From the NCBI GenBank assembly GCA_900618425.1, contig UZAN01048384.1:5808-24212 (forward strand): 18,405 bases of DNA, in the 5' to 3' direction. The notes beneath the pieces are model-generated. The model was not told the origin of the DNA and made no database searches. It worked only from the letters and a program-made list of their open reading frames with translations. The position numbers and the translations under genes are program-made. Of the stretch, positions 9,191 to 18,142 are shown in pieces. Numbering within the stretch: position 1 is the stretch's first letter; the number at the start of each line of letters is the position of its first letter. Source of the stretch: Echinostoma caproni (Eukaryota; Platyhelminthes; Trematoda; Plagiorchiida; Echinostomatidae).

Positions 9191-9829
9191 TAATGACACC
9201 GAGATAGTTTTAGTGCTCCTGTCGATAAGGGTCGTCATTCGTCTGAGTTTGTCAGCCTCTGATTACACTTTGATAGCCACAACAGCACGGGACGAGTGCA
9301 ACCGCGATGCCGACCGTATTGATCAAGTGTGCATGCGGGTGGCGCGGTGAGTGCACCTGGCGCGAGTACTTACTGCTAATGTGCACAATGCTCACCCAGA
9401 CTTTGGTGAAAAGTTTGTTCCGAAAATCATAAAAGCATAGTTCGCTGCAACCGTACAGTGTGCTGGGGTTTAAATGCTTTGCAACGCCTGTTCACCTGAT
9501 GGACTTATTCATCTGCAAGCCATGGTAGTATCACGCTAAGCATGTACGTGAATTGATTGATAAAAAGAAGGCGGTGCAAGATATAAACTGATTGGATCTG
9601 TAACATCCGAAAAACAAACAGGTAATCTTGAGTTTGAGTAAAACATTTGATGAATTAAAAAGAAATGTATCGTTCACAGGATCTGTACGGCTCTTTTCAT
9701 GAATACAACATGACTTTTTTTGCTCTTCTATTCGCTCCTTCATTAATTGTCCTTTGTTACACAAAAGAAACGTTTAGGTGAATGTACATTGAACTGTGAT
9801 GTGCTTGCCCCTCCCCCCCCCATCTTAAC
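9191..9829. other. Non-coding stretch downstream of Ig-like exons
   Basis: If the minus-strand Ig-like gene is real, this region would hold its next intron and possibly later exons; none was recognised. A minus-strand frame at 9764-9531 is lysine- and cysteine-rich without a domain. A C9 run lies near 9813-9821. Confidence 0.35.
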
Positions 9830-9925
9830 AACCACCGTAGTCAATGACAATTCTAGTCTCATTTCAGTGATCCGCTGTGGTGACCATACAGGGTAATCGG
9901 TGGGCACACACACGTACACACCACA
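9830..9925 (-). CDS. Candidate exon: Ig-like domain, F and G strands
   Basis: Minus-strand exon of 32 codons. It follows TGTCACAG (acceptor AG at 9927-9926) and ends before GTTAAG (9829-9824). It reads CGVYVCVPTDYP, then WSPQRITEMRLELSL. GVYVC is the F strand of an immunoglobulin fold with Tyr at 9916-9914 and the disulphide Cys at 9910-9908; RITEMRLELSL has the alternating pattern of a G strand. Joined in phase 0 to the exon at 10314-10246, the junction creates D-C-G-V-Y-V-C, the signature DxGxYxC. That the motif appears only on splicing is the main support. The same frame continues upstream of the acceptor, so the exon start is not certain. Product class: Ig-superfamily cell-surface or secreted protein. 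Confidence 0.5.
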
Positions 9926-10245
9926 CTGTGACACTCGCCGCGATGTATTTTCCGGACAGCTGAACGATGCACCGAAATTTTGAACCAATCAGACGAGCTC
10001 CCATGTATGTCCTGTTTATATTGGAAATCAAACATTGCGAATGTATGTACTACACTGGCAGTCATTGGAAGACTGAGAATTGGTCACTAAATGAACAAAT
10101 CCTGTGATATTTACATGCGAGTGTTTTCTAATTAATTCGATGGTTTCGACAACTCCGCACACTTCATAAATAGATGAACACGGTCGACCATAACGACCAT
10201 TTCGTTCTGCTCAAATTCACCATAAAGGAAAATATGACTGTTCAC

Positions 10246-10314
10246 ATCACAAGTGTTCCGGTTCGATGCTTTCACTTGAAGTGTCCAATCACGAGGTAAT
10301 CGTGGTTGTCGACG
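10246..10314 (-). CDS. Candidate exon: Ig-like domain, D and E strands
   Basis: Minus-strand exon of 23 codons, phase 0 at both ends. It is preceded by a textbook acceptor, a pyrimidine tract CTTCCTCCTCCGCCTTGTCT then GCTCAG, and followed by donor GTGAAC at 10245-10240. It reads RRQPRLPRDWTLQVK, then ASNRNTCD. DWTLQVK with Trp at 10287-10285 is a common E-strand spelling in invertebrate Ig-superfamily adhesion proteins. The final Asp starts the DxGxYxC motif completed by the next exon. The open frame also extends upstream as EGYSLLVRCSG, itself B-strand-like, so a longer exon without the splice at 10315 is an alternative. The domain assembled from all three exons lacks about 20 residues (C to D strands), so an exon may be missed or the gene may be decaying. 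Confidence 0.5.
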
Positions 10315-10458
10315 CTGAGCAGACAAGGCGGAGGAGGAAGGCCCTGAACATCTAACCAATAAGGAGTATCCCTCAAGGTCATTCATGCGACATGTACGCA
10401 CAAATTACGCGCAAGCACGACCGAACTCCAGTGCAATTACCACCAGTTGCCTTTACAC

Positions 10459-10783
10459 CAATAAACACCCTCCCCCAACGATGGGTTCTCCCTCTGTTCT
10501 TGTGCTCCGTGTTCCCCCTGTATGTAAGGTAATATTGCCAGGTTTGGGATCGTTATCCCTCGCGATTTGCGTCATTGGATCCGAATATGGGAAATGATTG
10601 CACAACCAAATTCGTCTGATACTGCTTCTGACAAATACCTGCACGTTAAAACTAGATATAGAATAGCTTCCTTCATCACGTTCAGAATGCATTTCACCAG
10701 AACAGTTCAACCATTGAATGCCATGAATGTTGCGCGCTAGTCGAAAGTGATTGCAATCCTTGGCACCTTCGAAATTCGGAGGA
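10459..10783 (-). CDS. Candidate exon: one Ig-like domain plus start of a second
   Basis: An open minus-strand frame of over 100 codons. It contains a B-strand Cys in FEGAKDCNHF (Cys at 10755-10753), a C-strand Trp in GIQWLNCSG (10713-10711), an E strand YSISSFNVQVF, and the F-strand Cys in RRIWLCNHFP (10602-10600). The Cys-to-Cys spacing is about 52 residues, normal for an Ig I/C2 domain. After a linker (DNDPKPGNITLH), TEGEPIVGGGCLL resembles the B strand of a following domain with Cys at 10467-10465. A donor GTGTAA follows at 10458 in phase 0, matching the next exon. The acceptor end is unsure (AG at 10785-10784 or 10738-10737). A strong alternative donor, CAG with GTATTT, lies within the frame near 10645. 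The gene itself is not identifiable. Confidence 0.5.
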
Positions 10784-11952
10784 CTTATTCAAACAATAAA
10801 CATCAAGAGTGGCCTAACTATCAAAAACCTGATTTGAATCGTTGCAAAGAATTGGTGCAAGTGTCCAAACTGATCTTCAGATTACTTTGGGTTGATGGCT
10901 TGAAAATGAGGATTTTGGCTATCTGTAGTATTCGGAATATGAATCGAAATGGAATAGCGCGAACGCGAATTAGGACTGCAAACCCACTGAATAGCGCAAA
11001 GTCAGATAGAACTAAGACGAGCTGTGCATACATTTAATTCCATTCAGAAAATTATGCAAGTAGATATGATAAGCAATAAACAATTATTGTTCGATTCTTC
11101 AATGTCCAATAAACAACGATATGGCTCATTTGGTTGCCTTCTTGCATTCAGCCAATCCGATTGATGCCACTTTAGATCACAGGATTGGCTGAGAAGTCTG
11201 TTTCCTGATTGGTTACCTGGAAGCTGTATCGTAATGCGTGCGTACTCATTGCACGATCACGATTTCCGCTGAAGCTGAATTGTCTGGAGAATTCGCGGTT
11301 GCATGGCAAAGTTTTGTTGTTACCACCTCCGCGGTGGTCACGCAATGACCCTTGCAATACCCTATTACTGGTTTGGAGTGTTTCTTGTAGTTTATTTCCT
11401 TTTCCATGGTGCTCATTATCCACCGATTTTATCCGCTCCGACTTACCCTAATCTACTCTTCAGGAATACCGCCTGCCGAAACACCACTGAGCGTTTCTCT
11501 CCTCTCTACCGAATACACTTCATCATATCTGAATCAATTAGTCATTGATTTGGATATTATGTATATATATATATATTATGTATTATTAATGGGTGTATGT
11601 ATGCTTCTAAAATTTTATTTATCAGAGGATCAGGTTATCCGGCACACCCAGCGTGTTTGTTATTCATCTTGTTCTGCCACAGTCGCTTTTGAAAACGTCC
11701 GGAAATCAGAGATAATGATTTCGTCGTTAGGGCGATCACAAATTTGGCTTTCTAAACAGTGAAAACCATTGACTCAGACCGATCAAAACATGCTGGAGAA
11801 TTTCTCGCCAGTTGGCATTCTTCGATTAACTCACCAATCAGGCACATCTAACTGAATCAAGTGATCGCGGCTATGCAACTTCAGGAATCAAATAACTCCA
11901 TAGAAGAGGTCACTTAATCAACCGAGAACTGCAAACTTACCCTACAAGGTAG
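10784..11952. other. Non-coding stretch upstream of Ig-like exons
   Basis: A minus-strand frame at 11033-10821 begins MYAQLVLVLSDFALFSGFAV, hydrophobic enough to resemble a signal peptide for the Ig-like gene, but the resemblance may be due to AT-rich composition. Positions 11195-11270 share CTGATTGGTTA and GGAAGCTGT with the antisense of the short retroposon, possibly a very diverged copy. An AT dinucleotide run lies at about 11562-11576. A plus-strand frame (11303-11548) has one hydrophobic segment, AIPYYWFGVFLVVYFLF, without other support. Confidence 0.3.
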
Positions 11953-12269
11953 CGCCCGCGGCGACCTGGATTTCAAGCAACGAAAACCCCGGACGTCAGG
12001 GTCGCGGAAGGAGAACTTATGAATAAGTTCATGGCTAGAAGCGAAATACCGATAATCCCACAGGTATCGAAAATGTTACCTCAAATAAACGGTGCGGAAA
12101 GAAATTGCCAAACTAGAAAAATGACTTATCTCCCCTCAGGAAACGTGAGGTTTCACGAGGATCAAATTTTAATCACACGATCACCTGGCCTGATAAGTGG
12201 CCAGTTTTCAGATTACAAATCAGACCTATTGTCTGATAAGTTGGAAATAACTGTAGTCCACTGTCCACT
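11953..12269 (+). CDS. Weak candidate exon, unknown product
   Basis: An open plus-strand frame of about 106 codons runs from after TAG at 11950-11952 to a consensus splice donor: ACT then GTGAGT at 12270-12275. A Met at 12019 lies inside it. The translation (for example SGNVRFHEDQILITRSPG and SDYKSDLLSDKLEITVV) is of mixed composition, not low complexity, but matches no family I recognise. Acceptor candidates upstream (AG at 11947-11948 or 11999-12000) have modest pyrimidine tracts. Length alone is not significant at this base composition; only the strong donor makes it worth noting. Confidence 0.2.
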
Positions 12270-12576
12270 GTGAGTTAAAACACTACCTACCATTTGACTG
12301 TTTCTTTGATCACTGTCATGGTACACGTTGTTGTTATTGGACAGTTATCCACTCTCTCTCCCAACCGCCCCCCCCTCCCCCCCTCCCCGGAAACAACGAT
12401 ACCGGAAGTCAGTAATTTTCTGGATTTCAATTTCGACCAAAAAGCACGAGTTACTTGATCTCATTTGTTGAAACCCATGTGTTTCCAAAGTCACACCGGG
12501 CATCCTTCAAGTTTTCATTTCAACTTCTTTCTCATTCGCCTAGCATTACATCGATTTAGTCGATCTACTCCTACAC
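12270..12576. other. Intergenic stretch with C-rich tract
   Basis: A C-rich tract (CCCCCCCCTCCCCCCCTCCCC) lies at about 12368-12388, preceded by CTCTCTC. No gene-like feature was seen. Confidence 0.6.
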
Positions 12577-13007
12577 TGTGGTGATCGTAGATTACGGGAT
12601 GACAGAAACCACGAGGTGACACGTTACAGTTTCCAGAACGCTGTGATGAGCTTAGCTTTCCAGCTGACGCCAGAAAAGTACCTACGCGTTACAGCTTCTG
12701 GACAACGAACCATAGGCTGATTGTGCCTACCAATCAGAAGCCGTGCAGCCCAGGCAGAAGCTGCAAAACGCCAATAATATGAGCACGCGATTGACAGATG
12801 TCTGGATAACCAATAAAATTTATTTTTACATGTTATTTAACCCCTTTGGTTTTTTTCCAATAAATGAACTGCTACCTCTGTGTCCCCTTTTACAAGCGTC
12901 TCGGTTACATGGGATACCATCGTGCAAGTGCCAGTGTGATTCAGTGCTTTTTTGGCGTCCTTGATTCCTAATACGTGATCTGTGCGTACCTCAATCACTA
13001 CATACAC
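12577..13007 (+). mobile_element. Short retroposon family, copy E (plus)
   Basis: Starts TGTGGTGATCG and follows copy D colinearly: GGGATGACAGAAACCACG, CGTTACAGTTTCC, GCTGACGCCAG, ACGCGTTACAGCTTCTGGA, TACCAATCAGAAGCCGTGCA, AATAAATGAACTGCTA (AATAAA at 12859-12864), CGTCTCGGTTACATGG, CCAGTGTGATTCAGTGCTT and a 3' end in CAATCACTACATACAC. It is more diverged from the 3' part of D than from its 5' part. Proteins translated across it have no domains. No clear target-site duplication was found. Confidence 0.72.
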
Positions 13008-13343
13008 TCACAGTGCATATGAGCTGGCATGAAATTCCTTCCAACCAATGAGGAAGATAGAAGCAGGATGAGTTTCGCCACATGCTCTGTATCTGCAATA
13101 GTTCTGACGTTCACTGACGAGGACGTGTGAGTACAGCCGCACAACGCACGCCGGACTGCGGATACAAAACCAGACCTGTCCGGCTATAGATTCAAATCCA
13201 AAGACTGTTTGTCTCCGACGCTCCTTTCTTGGGCAGCATCTTTGGAGTTGTTTGCGGCAGCTGGCTCCTGGGAAAGGATAAGCCAACTTCATGGATATCA
13301 AGTGAATAACCATGAAATTTCTTGGCAGTTACGTATAGGAAAC
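13008..13343. other. Intergenic stretch between two retroposon copies
   Basis: A 101-codon minus-strand frame at 13313-13008 shows no recognisable domain and overlaps the end of copy E. Nothing else was recognised. Confidence 0.4.
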
Positions 13344-13788
13344 TGAAATGATTTTGGTAGTAGTAGTTGTGAAATTACGCACAGAATTCAGGACACGAAC
13401 TACGCAATAGGAATCACGGAACACGAATTAGAAAACCGATGGCACTGGACCGCAATGGCTCGAACTCACAATAACCCGCAGGATCGAGACGCGAGGAAAA
13501 AAGCCACAAGACAGGCGAATCACAAAGTCGTTTATTGAAGGAAATGAAAGTGAATATATATGTACACAAGAAAAGATCATTGGTTACCTTAGTTTCCACC
13601 AATCATATTGCATCACATCTTGCGTCATACTGCTCTTCTCTGCATTGTATCTGATTGGCTGGAACGGTTCACCGATGACGTGTATCCGGAGGCTGTGCAC
13701 GTGCTCAAGGTCGATTGACTACCAATGTCTGGAAACTGTACCGCGCTGCTCCAGGGCAGGCGTGATCTCGTAGATCCGAATCACCACA
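13344..13788 (-). mobile_element. Short retroposon family, copy A (minus)
   Basis: The core 13356-13788 is nearly identical to 16641-17085, with only scattered substitutions and one 15-base deletion visible. Read on the minus strand it starts TGTGGTGATTCGGATC and ends with CTACTACTACC. AATAAA is at 13536-13531 on the sense strand. The flanks differ from those of copy B, so the two are separate insertions and not parts of one duplicated block. GAAAC occurs at 13339-13343 and again at 13789-13793, a weak 5-base candidate target-site duplication. The 62-codon minus-strand frame inside (13602-13414) is repeated unchanged in copy B only because the DNA is nearly identical. Confidence 0.85.
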
Positions 13789-14649
13789 GAAACGTCCCCA
13801 GCGTCACCCGGCTTTGGGTCGAGTTGGTATCTCTAACCTTCGCACATCCAAGTGCTAACTGCAAGGCAGCAGGAAGGTAGCGCATGGTTGCCAGTGATCC
13901 TTTTGGGGAGGGGGGGGCTCATACGTCATTAACAGTTGCTGAACAGGGATCCATGCATCCCTGATGAGTATGGAGTCATTGCCTTGACCGTTGAGTCGTG
14001 AAAGCGACTTCATTCGTCCAACACGTACGTCAGACACCAGCCCACCGGCAGTTGAGCTCCCGGTTACCCTCAACCTGGTTTGGCCCGCCTGTGGCCGCTG
14101 TTGCATCCAAACAGCTTCTTGGAGCCAAGGGTGAGAGCTGGGTGCCTAGTGGAGGTCGAAAAACGGAGGATGCCGCAGTGGGACCGACAGCCCTCCGAGT
14201 GAGATGTGCTACTCCTACCCGGTACCCTATACACCCCATCGTTTGCATATATGGTGGGAGCATTGGGCCAGCAACGATGATGTTAGATAACGTGTGTCAG
14301 GATTAGGTTAGTTCATCTTAAGTGATAACATGAATTGACGTAGAGAGAGTGTGTGTGTGAGAGGGACAGCTTCTCTTCACTTCTGACATTCTTTGAAGTA
14401 TCTCGGATTGTCGCCTATCGATTCGCAGTTTCAGGTCGCCTTGAATTGGATAGGCTGTGGAATGGGACATAGAATCTGTGACGTAGATGCATTTCCAAAT
14501 TTATATGATGCCAATTCTGCCATAACCAAAAGAGAAGAGAAAACACAAATCTCAGTTCACTTCGCCCCTAATCTTCCTCCACTAACCGATCTCGAACAGC
14601 GCAGCACGTCACTGTCCTCACAACATGCGAGGAATTCGTCTTCTCTGCG
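13789..14649. other. Unassigned region upstream of second LINE
   Basis: Contains GGGGAGGGGGGGG near 13905-13918 and overlapping open frames on both strands at 13998-14306 (plus) and 14263-14030 and 14106-13855 (minus), with no recognised domain. Composition here is more GC-rich than its surroundings, and it could be 5' sequence of the following LINE or another repeat. A GAGAGTGTGTGTGTGAGAG run lies near 14344-14364. From about 14545, frames such as ISVHFAPNLPPLTDLEQRS may be the decayed LINE linker. Confidence 0.35.
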
Positions 14650-16123
14650 AACAAAAAAGGAAAAACATGAACAGTGATGTCGATGTAAATAGCCTAAACG
14701 CTGCATTTCTTTGTCCGTCTAACGATAACCAGATACCCTCTTTCCCATGTGAGGCTTCCCATTCTGATCTGTTCCCTTTTTCTAATTATGAAATTTTCAA
14801 TCTTCTACGTTCCTTCAACCCATCTTTATCTGCGGGCCCTGATGGTCTTTCTCCAACGTTTCTCAAGTTTGGAGCAGCCCCTCTAACTAGTACGATAACA
14901 TCCCTCATCAACGAGTCACTTTTTGCACAGATGATCCCCGATTCCTGGCGACCAGTGACCATAATATCTGTTCCAAAGACGTCATTCTCAACCGTTCTCG
15001 CAAAACGTTCTCATCCCATCGCATCGACGTCTGTAGTCCTAAATTGGACTGAGAAACCCATCCCGAGTCGCTTATAGTCACTTGTCACCATTACCTATGA
15101 TCCTCATCAGTTCGTGTATAAACCCAACAGATTCACTTTGGATGTTGTGCCTACATTGGTCCATTTTATAAGCAAGTCATTGGACAGCTCTGCGAAATCT
15201 GCTCGTTGCGTTTTTCTTGATTATTCGTCTGTTTTTGATTCTGTGTCCCGGTCATCCCTCCTTTTTAAGCCTTATTCTCTTGGCACCCCGAGACAGCTGC
15301 TCTCATGGCTTTCTGATCATTTCACTGAAAGAACCCAGAGCACAAAGCTGGGCAGGAATACCTCAGGTCCTATAATCAATAATTCTGGTGTGTTTCAAGG
15401 TGTTGTCCTCTCTCCGTATCTTTTCTCTGCTTTCATTAGTGATCTTTCAGTTCCACATCCTGCTCATATCCAACCGTATGCTGACGATGTCACTTTGTCA
15501 GAGCGTTTCTTCTTCTTCGGAATTTTCTTCCTTCACTGAAAATCTGTCCCGAATCGAACAGTTTTCAAACCAGTCTGGCCTTAATCTTAACACATCCAAG
15601 TGCTTGGAGTGCATTTTTAGTTCTTCCCTCTCTAGATTCCCATCAAACTCTGTAACCCTTAATGGTAACCTTTTGTTTAGAGTGACCTCAACCAAATATC
15701 TGGGTGTTACCATGGATAATAATCTGCAGTAGTGGACACACATTCAGAAATGTTTTTGGAAAAATTCGGCGCCTCTACTTTCAGCTCCGGAAGCTCAGAC
15801 AATTTCGCACTCCCCAACAGGTTTTGTTTTCTTTTGTAAAACAATGCTTTCCCCCTATTTTACTTGACTGTTACCATGTAGTGTTTCCTGGTCTATTGAA
15901 ACAAGACTTAAAAACTGTCCGTCGTGGATTAATGATAACAAGCCGTGCATCTTTAATTTCTACCGAGTCATTATACACAGAACTTATTAATGGTCATATG
16001 AAGTCTTGTATGACCTTTGTCAATAAAGTTCTAAACGACCCCACCCGTCCTTTGCATTTTGACTTATCTTGTCGCCCCACTCGATCACTCGTTCCCCTTA
16101 TCGGTACCTATCCTGCCAAATAA
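14650..16123 (+). pseudogene. Second CR1/Jockey-type LINE: reverse transcriptase, 5' truncated and broken
   Basis: Motifs in order: LSAGPDGLSPTFLKF near 14827-14870; ITSLINESLFAQMIPDSWRP near 14895-14955 followed by VTIISVPKT; a broken segment to about 15110; QFVYKPNRFTLDVVPTLVHF; motif A as CVFLDYSSVFDSVSR near 15206-15250; GVFQGVVLSPYLFSAFISDL near 15388-15450; and YADDVTLS with YADD at 15477-15488. After a frame change, LNLNTSKC and STKYLGVTMDN appear near 15580-15720, ending in TAG at 15730-15732. Another frame (15704-16123) carries LYFQLRKLRQFRTPQQVLF and the C-terminal region up to TAA at 16123. No endonuclease is visible upstream, so it is 5' truncated. Motif A and C aspartates persist despite stops and frame shifts. 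It is a different family from the LINE at 2048-5008. Confidence 0.85.
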
Positions 16124-16338
16124 AAATTTATGTAAAACCCCACTGTACCGTATCTGGCTCACATCTTGACCAAATAGGAACAAATTATAAATGAATTACG
16201 TCAATCTTTAATTGGATGAATCAAACTTTAGAGACATTTATTTTTTCACAGCATTCTATTGAATTTGTTTACACTTCTATATTTTCTCCGGTGTGACGAC
16301 CAGTGCACAATTTTAATTCAAATGTAAGCATATCTCAG

Positions 16339-16613
16339 CTCGCAAAAGTTACAGAGATACAAATACAAATCAAAGGAAGTAGTCCCTAACCACTCCCACA
16401 CCACACGTGGAAATCGACATCTTGTCGACAGGAGGTTCCTGGACGCAGATAACAACAGCCCTGCACTTTCTAACCTGTCAGGAACAATCAAAAATGGTAA
16501 TGGCTACCAGGGTTCTGTTCCAGGTTTACTATCGGTCTACCGCAATCACTTGGTAGACACCAGCGCAGAACTCAGCCTTTTCCAAACTTTGCCCATGCTC
16601 TTTTGCTCTACAG
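16339..16613 (+). CDS. Weak candidate exon, unknown product
   Basis: An open plus-strand frame runs from after TAA at 16325-16327 to TAA at about 16630. It includes VPNHSHTTRGNRHLVDRR, SPALSNLSGTIKNGNGYQG and SVPGLLSVYRNHLVDTSAEL. A near-consensus donor, ACAG then GTAATG, sits at 16610-16619, and CATATCTCAG at 16329-16338 could be an acceptor. The composition is protein-like and not repetitive, but no family is recognised. There is no Met start, so it could only be an internal exon. It lies between the end of the second LINE and retroposon copy B, so it could also be 3' sequence of that LINE. Confidence 0.22.
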
Positions 16614-16626
16614 GTAATGCACGCCT

Positions 16627-17085
16627 GTAATGGTAATGGAGGTAGTAGTAGTGAAGTTACGCACAGAATTCAGGACACGAACTACGCAATAGGAATCACG
16701 GAACACGAATTAGAAAACCGATGGCACTGGACCGCAATGGCTCGAACTCGCAATAACCCGCAGGATCGAGACGCGAGGAAAAAAGCCACAAGACAGGCGA
16801 ATCACAAAGTCGTTTATTGAAGGAAATGAAAGTGAATATATATGTACACAAGAAAAGATCATTGGTTACCTTAGTTTCCACCAATCATATTGCATCACAT
16901 CTTGCGTCATACTGCTCTTCTCTGCATTGTATCTGATTGGCTGGAACGGTTCACCGATGACGTGTATCCGGAGGCTGTGCACGTGCTACTGGCGTCAGTG
17001 CTCAAGGTCGATCGACCACCAATGTCTGGAAACTGTACCGCGCTGCTCCAGGGCAGGCGTGATCTCGTAGATCCGAATCACCACA
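16627..17085 (-). mobile_element. Short retroposon family, copy B (minus), with candidate target-site duplication
   Basis: Read on the minus strand it begins TGTGGTGATTCGGATC at 17085 and ends in CTACTACTACC followed by TCCATTACCATTAC. ACGCCT is found directly on both sides, at 16621-16626 and 17086-17091, as expected for a target-site duplication of a retroposed insert. The body retains GTGCTACTGGCGTCAGTGC, of which 15 bases are missing in copy A. AATAAA is at 16818-16813 on the sense strand. No protein is encoded. A further possible diverged relative follows downstream, where CGTTTATTGA recurs at 17139-17148. Confidence 0.85.
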
Positions 17086-18142
17086 ACGCCTCAACGATTC
17101 AAACGTATCGTAGCGAGAAGGCGAGCTGATTGGGAAAACGTTTATTGATCCACTTCAAAAACAGCCGGTGTACGCGTTCAATTATATACATCCATCCCCA
17201 ACCGCGCGACAGGATGATTCATGCCTCTTTCTGTTGGTCAATCCCTGCTGGTTTTGGTTCACACTTGGCACGTACGTTGCCTGTTCTTATGTGTGCCGTT
17301 CCGGTTGGTTTGGCCAGATCGTAGCGAGAGATATTTCGATCAACAGCTCCAACGTAGTAGCAATCGGTGTATATCTTTCTGGCTAGCTGCGGATTGCCTG
17401 TGGGGCTGTAATTGTTCATTCGTTTGTTTCATGTGGTAGCCAACACTGTCTCTCGAAGTAGTTCCAGCTGCTACGTTTGCACATCTGGTTGGATGGGCCC
17501 CATTCTTGATTCGTTCGCTAGCCGGGGCCCTCTTTGAACCACCTTCCATCACTGTTTACACAACAGTCTTCCATTTTCGACCTTGGCCTGTACCGATGTA
17601 CAATACCCAATTATCGGTGTTGATTTTCTCGCCGTTTTCGTTTTTGGTGGTCGATGTCAAACACTTTTGTTTGTCTGCGACAGCGATCATCTTGACGAAT
17701 TCTCACGTTTGTGCACCAATCAAATTCTCAGGTTTACGATCCGAATATGCGAAACCTAGGTTTTCTCTCTCACCTTAAGTGAGTTTCCATCAGTTACGCA
17801 ACCGCTGACGATTGAGGACAAATATAAACAAGACGTTTAGCAACTTATCTCCACGACGAATTAAAGCTTCCAGTCAGTGATTTCTGCATGATTCATTTAA
17901 TCCATCGTGCAATAAATAACGACTGACCAGTTTTTCACGAGTAACGAAAGTAGCCGGCTGTCGCCACCACAAACAATCAGGCTGGGAAACGTGGATGGGC
18001 TCATGAGCTGTGATCACCCATTGCCACAGTTGACGTAGTTTCCTCGGCTAAGAGTGTAACTGAGCCGCATATGAAAATTCTACCCAACAGTGTGTTTTCG
18101 GTCTGAGTGAATCACCTCGTCGCTAGGTTTTATTGTGTGTTC
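17086..18142. other. Intergenic stretch, no supportable gene
   Basis: Short overlapping frames on both strands (17130-17778) show no recognised domain. ATCGTAGCGAGA occurs twice, at about 17106 and 17319, and CGTTTATTGA near 17139 recalls the short retroposon, so part of 17095-17200 may be an old copy. The remainder is unremarkable. Confidence 0.35.

Noticed and set aside
13954..14015. CTGATGAG with a downstream GAAA, resembling a second hammerhead
   Set aside because: The bases between the two core elements do not form a stem II, and no complementary stem I flanks the motif.
15100..15112. CTGATGAG on the minus strand within the second LINE
   Set aside because: It falls in reverse transcriptase coding remnants and has no paired stem II or GAAA at the required distance.
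13414..16884. Identical 62-codon minus-strand frames at 13602-13414 and 16884-16696 as a conserved duplicated gene
   Set aside because: Both lie inside nearly identical retroposon copies, so equal translations follow from equal DNA. No domain or start context is present.
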